Positions 57,536 to 64,000 of a stretch of DNA of 64,000 nucleotides are shown here, piece by piece. The stretch spans positions 1,706,318-1,770,317 of the forward strand of contig LNAC01000108.1 in assembly GCA_002007465.1 (NCBI GenBank). The letters run 5' to 3'. Position numbers and translations under genes: made by a program. Under the pieces are notes generated by a model, which ran no database searches, was not told the DNA's origin, and saw nothing but the letters and a program-made list of their open reading frames with translations. Source of the stretch: Ailurus styani. Taxonomy: Eukaryota; Chordata; Mammalia; Carnivora; Ailuridae. Positions within the stretch are counted from its first letter, which is position 1, and every line of letters starts with the position of its first letter.

Positions 57536-58460
57536 GTGAGATGTAGTCCTTGAACCTCAGGCCTTTAGTGGTGTAAGGGGCATCTCCTAACCCCTCTCCC
57601 TGAGGATGTTCTGGAATCAGGACAGGCCCCTGCTGTATTACCCCTGCTGTCCAAGTTTCAGTGCTGATAACATCCACCTGTTTTCGGTGGAGAAGTGCGT
57701 GTCACTGAGCAGTTACATGTTGGGGGCAGTGTCACGGGGTGGTAAAGCATCTTTCAGTCTTCAGTGACTGGCTTTCTGGATGTTGGGTCCGCTCTCCTCT
57801 TGACCTCTGTCCATTGCCCTACCCTCCATCATCCCATTTTTCCCGTAAAATGTCTTTAAGATGATTTTGCCTTGTGGAGCCATCCAGAATCCATTTTTCC
57901 ATTCTCAGCTAGGTTACCAAAGCCTATTATTACAGACCTCCATCAAATAACGTGGCAATTTTAAAGTCAGGGCTGGGGGAATGGGTGCGTGGCTGAGCTT
58001 GAGGACAGTGATGAGGCCCATGCTCACTGTGTTTTGTACCTGGGGTAAAAACCACACCGCCTGTGGGAAGTACACCTGAGCAGCATTCCAGCCACATCCC
58101 ACTTCACTGAGTGGTCCTGGCTGGCCAAGCTAGTTGATCTTTTTAAAATACTTTCCATTTGTTGTGTGTGTTAAAACTGCAGTGACTCCAAAAACAAGAG
58201 GCATTGAGGTTCAGTACTTCACCCTGCACATTTGTTCCTATCACGGACTCTCACTGAGAAAGGGGGGGAGAGAGATTTTGGATGCCCTTTTCCATTGTTA
58301 CGGTCCGTTGAGGTTACTTCGAACTTGGGTAGGAAGCAAAAAGCAACTTTGTGGATAAATTTAAAACTCCTGGGGAAAAAAGCGTTGCCTTTTTAGGGTC
58401 TAAATGTTTTGGCTTTCTGTATACCTTGTTACCCTGGGCCTCCCTGTGTTTCTTTTCCAG
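57536..58460 (+). other. THRAP3: THRAP3 intron 4
   Basis: gtgaga to ttcttttccag; repeat-poor, nothing else recognised. Confidence 0.85.
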
Positions 58461-58633
58461 ACCCAGTGGCTTATTGGCTCAGGAACGCAAGCTTTGTCGG
58501 GATCTAGTCCATAGCAACAAAAAGGAACAGGAATTTCGTTCCATTTTTCAGCACATACAGTCAGCTCAGTCTCAGCGGAGCCCCTCTGAACTGTTTGCTC
58601 AGCATATAGTGACCATTGTTCACCATGTGAAAG
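58461..58633 (+). CDS. THRAP3: THRAP3 BCLAF1-homology exon
   Basis: 173 bases, residues 586-644. [36 protein letters not shown] and [15 protein letters not shown] form the predicted helical, best-conserved part of the BCLAF1/THRAP3 family. Acceptor tttcttttccag, donor gtgagt at 58634, phase 1. Confidence 0.97.
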
Positions 58634-59390
58634 GTGAGTGCAGACCCTGTCCTGTGCGAGCTCCCTTCGTGCGCGCATCATTTCCTCTGCTCAAGCAGGA
58701 GGATGAGTGGGTGCGTAAAGGAGCCTTTCGGGGCCCTTTATCTCATCAAAAGGGCCTTTGAAGCTAGGGACTCGCTCGAAGGAAAATTCCTTCCAAGGGG
58801 GAGTTTCCATTTTTTAATTACAGAGTTGAAGATTTCGAAATGCTAGTAACCTGTGATTGTGAGAATAGGTAAAATCCTTCACGTAAGGTTTAAAATGCTT
58901 GAAGAAGGAAGTATGAAGAGTGGCTTTTCCAGCACCTCTTTTTTCTTCTCTAGCAGGTGAAAGCCTTTAGAGGTCTCTCAGAGACCTTGTGGTGTGAATT
59001 TCTTCTCTGTGCTATTCTGCCATGTCCTGGGCTAACTGAGGTGGGCAGATTGGGGAGTGGTAGAGAGAAGTGATACAGCAGCTGGGTTGGGCCAGTTACA
59101 GTTATGTCTCAGACTTAAACTCCAGTGGGAGTTGGTGCTGTGATTCACAGAGAAGTGGGCTCTGGGTTTCCTCGTATCCACATCCTAAGACAGGGGAGCG
59201 ACAGTGGAAATCCGATGGCCAGCACTGTACTGTCTCTAAGCCAGCCATTTTTCCTTCCCCTTTTTGGTGTGTCTATTATAGGGATTTGACTACTTGAGTC
59301 ACATCTCTGTGGCTGCAGGTTCATGTAGAAGAGTTGAATATTGTGTCTGCCTTTGGGAGTAAAATGTGTTTTTCTTTGAATTCCCCACAG
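58634..59390 (+). other. THRAP3: THRAP3 intron 5
   Basis: gtgagt to gaattccccacag; no repeats recognised. Confidence 0.85.
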
Positions 59391-59502
59391 AGCATCACTT
59401 TGGGTCCTCAGGAATGACATTGCATGAGCGCTTTACTAAATACCTAAAGAGAGGAACTGAGCAGGAGGCAGCTAAAAACAAGAAAAGCCCAGAGATACAC
59501 AG
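59391..59502 (+). CDS. THRAP3: THRAP3 coding exon (residues 644-681)
   Basis: 112 bases: [20 protein letters not shown] then [17 protein letters not shown]. It continues the BCLAF1-homology region. Acceptor attccccacag, donor gtgagg at 59503, phase 2. Confidence 0.97.
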
Positions 59503-59741
59503 GTGAGGACTTTGGCCTTACACTGGAGGTGGCCATAAAAGCTTGCTCATCAGATAATAAACTCGTCTTGCTCTTGTTGGAGGTAGGTGGGTGCTTTAGC
59601 AGCAGAGTTTAGGGTAAACGTTCTCCAGACGCTAGGTTAGCAGTGGGTGTTTGTAGTTTGCGTGGAAAGGACATGCCTTGATGACTACAATTTCTCACTT
59701 TGGGCCTGAGGAAGACAGGCCTTTAGATATAGATGAATCCT

Positions 59742-59936
59742 GGGGCACCTGGGTGGTGGCTAAGTGGGTTAAGCCTCTGCCTTTGGCTCAGGTCATGATC
59801 TCAGGGCCCTGGGATCGAGCCCCGCGTCGGGCTCTCTGCTCAGTGGGGATCCTGCTTCCCTCCTCCCTCTGCCTGCCTCTCTGCCTACTTGTGATCTGTC
59901 TCTCTCTGTCAAATAAATAAAATCTTAAAAAAAAAA
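59742..59936 (+). mobile_element. CAN-SINE
   Basis: ggggcacctgggtgg head, ctgcctctctgcctacttg, aaataaataaaatctt, poly(A). Duplication tttagatatagatgaatcct / tttagatatagatgagtcct. Confidence 0.96.
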
Positions 59937-60383
59937 TTTAGATATAGATGAGTCCTTATATTCTTGGGAGCTGGCAAATGGTAACCTGGGACCACTGTGA
60001 ACTTTCTGCAGGTGGAGTAAATGTTAAGTTTTTTTCCAGAACCTGATAATATGGAACATATGTGTTCCATGTAGCAGTTCTTCTTTTAGAAGAATTTCCA
60101 GTGCGTAGGAGAGCTTGTAGGATTATGGCAAAGGGTTTAAAAGCCCAGCATGTTTAAAGACTGTCGCATTTGGTTTGGGAGCATATTCAGCAAATAGGGG
60201 CTTTGTCTAGAAACAAACTAGGCTGTAGCTTTAATTTCTTACTGATCAGCTCTGTTGCAGTAGGGAGGAGAACCATGTCTCTACACGTCCTGGGTCTGGG
60301 GTCTTTGGGTTGTGTGGGTATGCCAGGCAGTTTTCTCACCTAGACCTTATCTCATTGGTAAATAATGGACCATTATATTCTTT

Positions 60384-60621
60384 TTTTTTTTTTTTTTTTT
60401 TTAAAATTTTTTTTNNTTTTTTTTTTTAAAGATTTTATTTATTTATTTGACACAGAGAGAGAGATTACAAGTAGGCAGAGAGGCAGGCAGAGAGAGAGGG
60501 AGAGGAGGAAGCAGGCTCCCTGCTGAGCAGAGAGCCCGATGCGGGCCTCGATCCCAGGACGCTGAGATCATGACCTGAGCCGAAAGCAGAGGCTTTAACC
60601 CACTGAGCCACCCAGGCGCCC
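60384..60621 (-). mobile_element. CAN-SINE with NN in its T tract
   Basis: Long T tract interrupted by NN at 60415-60416, then aaagattttatttatttattt to gagccacccaggcgccc. Perfect 16-base duplication ggaccattatattctt. The duplication of the T tract around the NN suggests an unresolved poly(T) length. Confidence 0.95.
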
Positions 60622-60999
60622 GGACCATTATATTCTTATTCCCAAGACGAAAACTGCTCTTTGAGGTTAGCAGGGCATGGATAGTTTTGATGTGAACTTA
60701 AGATTATAGGCGTGGGTGTAGGTGAGTCTTTCTTCCTGGCTGTAACAGTAACTGGGAAGGAATAAGAAGTTTCTTCAGTTTGAGTTTGAGAAGTTGGGAG
60801 GTGTGTGTGTGTGTGGGCACACACAGGATAAGATAAATACATAAGCGAAGAATATAAGTACTATATATTTGTATGTTTATGAGACATAATTGAAAGGAAT
60901 GCCTAAGATTCTCTTACCCAGCTGAGGAATTTAAAATATTACCGATAGTATATTCACATTATAGGGATATTGAACAAATTTCCTGTTTTCAATTTTTAG

Positions 61000-61084
61000 G
61001 AGGATAGACATTTCTCCCAGTACATTCAGAAAACATGGTTTGGCTCATGATGAAATGAAAAGTCCACGGGAACCTGGCTATAAG
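61000..61084 (+). CDS. THRAP3: THRAP3 coding exon (residues 681-709)
   Basis: 85 bases: [20 protein letters not shown] then KSPREPGYK. It contains the ISPSTF proline-directed serine known as a phosphosite in human THRAP3 (about residue 682). Acceptor aatttttag, donor gtgaac at 61085, phase 0. Confidence 0.97.
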
Positions 61085-63005
61085 GTGAACTGTTGCTTTG
61101 ATCGTAATTCCAACAAAATGAGTGCGTTGGGCATGAACTTGACAGAAATGTGTTTGTTTAAATTACTCTCTACTTAAGTTTGTGTTTTTCTTTTAAGGAT
61201 GGGCATAATTCTAAAAATGAACTACAAAGGGTTAATTTTTATTAAATGTATCAACAACCTTTGTGAAGTGGTTAGAATATGGTAAATGACCCCAAAGTCT
61301 ATTGAGGTGAGCTTGAGAAAAAAAAGAGAGGAGTTTTGGAACAAGTGCCCATGATGAGAGAAGAAACTTTTTGTGATATTTTTCTGCTTGTAAGTATTAT
61401 CAAATCAACTATATTACCTGCACTATTTCCAACCATGATTTCAAAAAGACATGCATGTCAGAGGAGAGTGAAATATTCATATTTTAACATGGTAGACTGT
61501 TTTAAACAGCTAGTCCAGTTTTTTTTTTCTAACATTGTACCATATTTATCATCTGTTGGTTGCTATTACTTTAAAGCTAAACATTATTTTGATAGCCCAG
61601 CTACATTTGCAATGATGTGCACGCAGAGTTATGAAGAGGGTAAAGCTTGTATGCAATCTTTTACTATGAAGTAATAGATTTGGGTTTTTTTTTTAAGTCT
61701 CTTAGTATTTATTGACCTTCATTCACATATACAGTTGAAATTTAAAATTAAAGATGGCTCTTGCAGTGCTACTGAAACCTTTTCTAAAGATACTCATCTT
61801 CAGGTCTTCCAGATGAATTTGTCTCGGTAGTCAGATGTGACGAGAGGCCCTCTGCAGTCTCTTTTTCTCTCCCAGCCCCCTTTTCTTTTTCTCCATGTCC
61901 CCACCAGCTTGGCACTGACCCTGTGAAATGCAAGGCTTTGAGACAGCAGAAGAGCGCACGCCCTCTGGCCTCGGGCCCACGCAATAGAGGTGCTGTGGGT
62001 GCACGGCCTCAGGGAGCAGCATCTGCCTTTTTTTGGGTCTTTGAAGGGTACAGAGGCCCCACTCCCTCTGAAAAACAAGATAAAAATAAACCTTATACTT
62101 CATTTCAACAAAAAGCTTAGTAGTTTGTGTGAGATGTTAATATGGAGTGAACTGCCCATTCCTTCCTCTTTTAGAGAGGTTTTACTTTCCATGAGCCGAG
62201 TCCCAGTGCTTAATGTCCCCGAATCCGCCTGGCCCTCTGTGCTCTGAGTGTCCCACGAGCTGCCGAAAACCCTTGCCCTGGTTTGGGGCACACAGCGCTG
62301 CTGCCGCTGAATCCGCAGCACACGTGCCCTGGGGGATTTGATTTAATAAAAGGAAGTCAGCAAAAAAAGAGTTTGCTTTCCTTTCTTGCTGCTGCTTTTC
62401 CCCTTTTTAAAATAAATTTTGACCTGGTATTGCCACTTTGTGGATTCTCCATTGTGGTTTTTGCTATTCCCTCTATAAAGCAATTTCTCACTGTAACTAG
62501 GCATTTTGGAAGGCTTCCAAAGTGTCCCACAGTCTCTTGTTGGGCTCCACACTGAGAGCTAATTCCAAGGAGAGGATAAACCCTTGGTGGCTGCCACAGT
62601 GTAGGTAGGGAAGGATGACATGATACCAGCATTTCCACTCTTGGTGGTCACCAGGCCTGACCCAGCCTAACCGGCCACCTTCTAAAGCTGATTTTGTCCT
62701 ACTCAGCGTGTAGGCTAGCCAGAGTTATTACTGGGCCACAGAGGAAACAAACAAGGCAAGATCTATGTCTAGCATTTTCAGAAGCAGTCGTCATCATTTT
62801 AGGGAACTGGTTTGGGTTCTTTGAGGGACCCTCAGGAAGGGACTTCTGTGGGACATCCTGTATCCCTCCAAGCTTGGGTGAGGAGCCTCACACCCCCAGT
62901 GCTTCCTTTGCACCACTCCATTGGAGTAGAAACCACAGTTTGTGGGGTGGTTGAGTTGATAGCCCTGAATCCCAAAAACCTTAATTTTGATTTCTCTTTT
63001 GGCAG
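61085..63005 (+). other. THRAP3: THRAP3 intron 7
   Basis: gtgaac to ctcttttggcag. Almost 2 kb with no SINE and nothing else recognised. Confidence 0.85.
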
Positions 63006-63193
63006 GCTGAGGGAAAATACAAAGATGATCCTGTTGATCTCCGCCTTGATATTGAACGTCGTAAAAAACATAAGGAGAGAGATCTTAAACGAGGTAAATC
63101 AAGAGAATCAGTGGATTCCAGAGACTCAAGCCACTCGAGGGAAAGATCAGCTGAGAAAACAGAGAAAACTCATAAAGGATCAAAGAAGCAGAA
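63006..63193 (+). CDS. THRAP3: THRAP3 coding exon (residues 710-772), last in the window
   Basis: 188 bases: [39 protein letters not shown], then a short second RS-like run, [19 protein letters not shown], ending SKKQK. Donor gtacgt at 63194, phase 2. The remaining exons are outside the window. Confidence 0.97.
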
Positions 63194-64000
63194 GTACGTA
63201 AGCCCCTGTTCCTTCCTTCAGACTCCTGAGTGTGGGGTCTCTTGTCTGCTCCTTCTAGGCTGTATACCAGACCTTCTAGACCAAGAGAAGTTCAGGGTTA
63301 GGAATGATAGCAGTTTCTTCCTGTATACCATGTAACCGTCAAGGTCCCTGGCTGAAAACAGAACTTCTGCATTAAAGTAGGGGTGATCCTTGTTGAAAGA
63401 AGGCCTCCTGGGAGATGGGCATTTACTTTGGCTATAGGGACAGAGTAGAAAATCACTTGGGAATTCCTTTTGGGTTGTGTTAGACATTTTCTTTGACACG
63501 TTCTTTTTCATCACAAATTTTCATGGGGATGTTATGTTTTAGAAACAGTTCAAAGTTGTTGGCTGGTTAATAACGTTGTTTTGTCAGAGAAATAGAGTGA
63601 AACTAGATAGGACAAGATTGTTGATCTTAAGTGCCTTTTAAGAACTAGTTTTGCAGACACTTCCAGGTAAGGTGTTGCAAATATCCTTTAAACAAAGGTA
63701 GCATTGTCGAACGTCCTAGGGCAGCATTCATGCCAAGGTCCTGTCGTTTCTGTTTACATCTGTGAAAGTTTCGTGACTTTTCAGTCATGTCTCATTAAAC
63801 ATGGAAGAGTTGAAGCCCTACACTTTTCCATATGAAGCAACACCACTTTTTCTGTTTGTGAACTTTAGTCGGCAAGCATTTTTATATCCATCTTCTGATA
63901 ACAGTCCTTTGAGATAAGTTGGTCCCTTGGTGTGGTACCTGTTTTGCCCATTGTGGAAGATGAGCCAAGCTCCTAATGATTTGTCTAAGATGACACAGTT
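63194..64000 (+). other. THRAP3: THRAP3 intron 8, open at the right edge
   Basis: Starts gtacgt. No exon is recognised before the window ends. A weak microexon-like pattern at 63656-63665 (gttttgcag, ten bases, gtaagg) lacks a good pyrimidine tract. Confidence 0.75.
63850..64000 (-). repeat. MIR, running off the edge
   Basis: cttctgataacagtcctttg, agataagttggtcccttggt, gcccattgtggaagatgagc, gtctaagatgacacagtt follow reverse-order MIR. Confidence 0.7.

Larger units (their letters stand above)
59503..60999 (+). other. THRAP3: THRAP3 intron 6
   Basis: gtgagg to tcaatttttag. Two CAN-SINEs in opposite orientation (59742 and 60384) and a short GT run near 60801. Confidence 0.85.
620..64000 (+). 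other. THRAP3: THRAP3 gene, partial (promoter, exon 1 and seven coding exons)
   Basis: Splicing the seven coding exons gives one continuous reading frame that I recognise as THRAP3 (TRAP150). It begins [18 protein letters not shown], is rich in RS dipeptides, carries the aromatic and glycine-rich block [18 protein letters not shown], and contains the BCLAF1-shared core around [20 protein letters not shown]. Known family role: a nuclear-speckle protein that binds spliced mRNP and the exon junction complex, co-purifies with Mediator, and affects splicing, mRNA decay and DNA repair transcripts. Intron phases are 2,2,2,1,2,0,2. The frame is open throughout, with no frameshift. At the RIDISPSTF motif the numbering is about four residues ahead of human as I recall it. 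Only 771 of roughly 955-960 codons are inside the window; the C-terminal RGG-like part and 3' UTR lie beyond it. The transcription start is estimated. Confidence 0.96.

Noticed and set aside
63656..63671. Second microexon-like pattern: gttttgcag, ten bases, gtaagg
   Set aside because: Pyrimidine tract is poor and the donor weaker; it also shows that such patterns can arise by chance, which tempers the 56504 claim.
1..64000. CRISPR arrays, operons, prophage or other bacterial systems
   Set aside because: The window is clearly mammalian (split gene, SINE, L1); no such structures are present.

Overview
The window is nuclear DNA from a carnivoran mammal. It is packed with CAN-SINEs, the tRNA-Lys-derived SINEs of Carnivora, which read gggcgcctgggtggctcag on one strand and gagccacccaggcgccc on the other. 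Many copies carry the 3' block ctgcctctctgcctacttgtgatct. From memory this points to a mustelid-type lineage (ferret, mink, marten, badger) rather than dog, but that is an inference.

There is one protein-coding gene, THRAP3 (TRAP150, thyroid hormone receptor associated protein 3), on the + strand. A CpG-rich promoter and a non-coding first exon (about 620-745) are followed by a 49 kb first intron. Seven coding exons follow: 50137-50304, 54367-55272, 56822-57535, 58461-58633, 59391-59502, 61000-61084 and 63006-63193. They join in frame into 771 codons plus two bases. Human THRAP3 is 955 residues, so the last fifth lies to the right of the window. THRAP3 is a nuclear arginine/serine-rich protein of the BCLAF1/THRAP3 family, acting in pre-mRNA splicing, mRNA stability, Mediator-linked transcription and the DNA damage response.

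Intron 1 is largely a record of mobile elements. I count about 75 CAN-SINE copies in the window, nearly all in intron 1 and about three quarters of them antisense to THRAP3. There are also several antisense L1 fragments, MIR and L2 relics, an MLT1-like LTR, a Tigger-type DNA element and a 5S rRNA pseudogene. A decayed hAT-Charlie transposon (17084-21990) still shows its transposase on the - strand, split by an L1 and several SINEs. From about 49950 to 59740, around the coding exons that specify the arginine/serine-rich and central domains, there are no SINEs. That stretch holds a 33-base U2 snRNA retrocopy.

The observations most worth following are in the intron after the large RS exon (55273-56821). 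Its donor is GC rather than GT. Inside it, at 56504-56514, is an 11-base microexon-like or ratchet-site structure whose inclusion would put a stop codon in frame. Isolated N bases (5999, 12415, 27750, 53493, 60415-60416) sit in repeats or at a tandem duplication and look like assembly joins.
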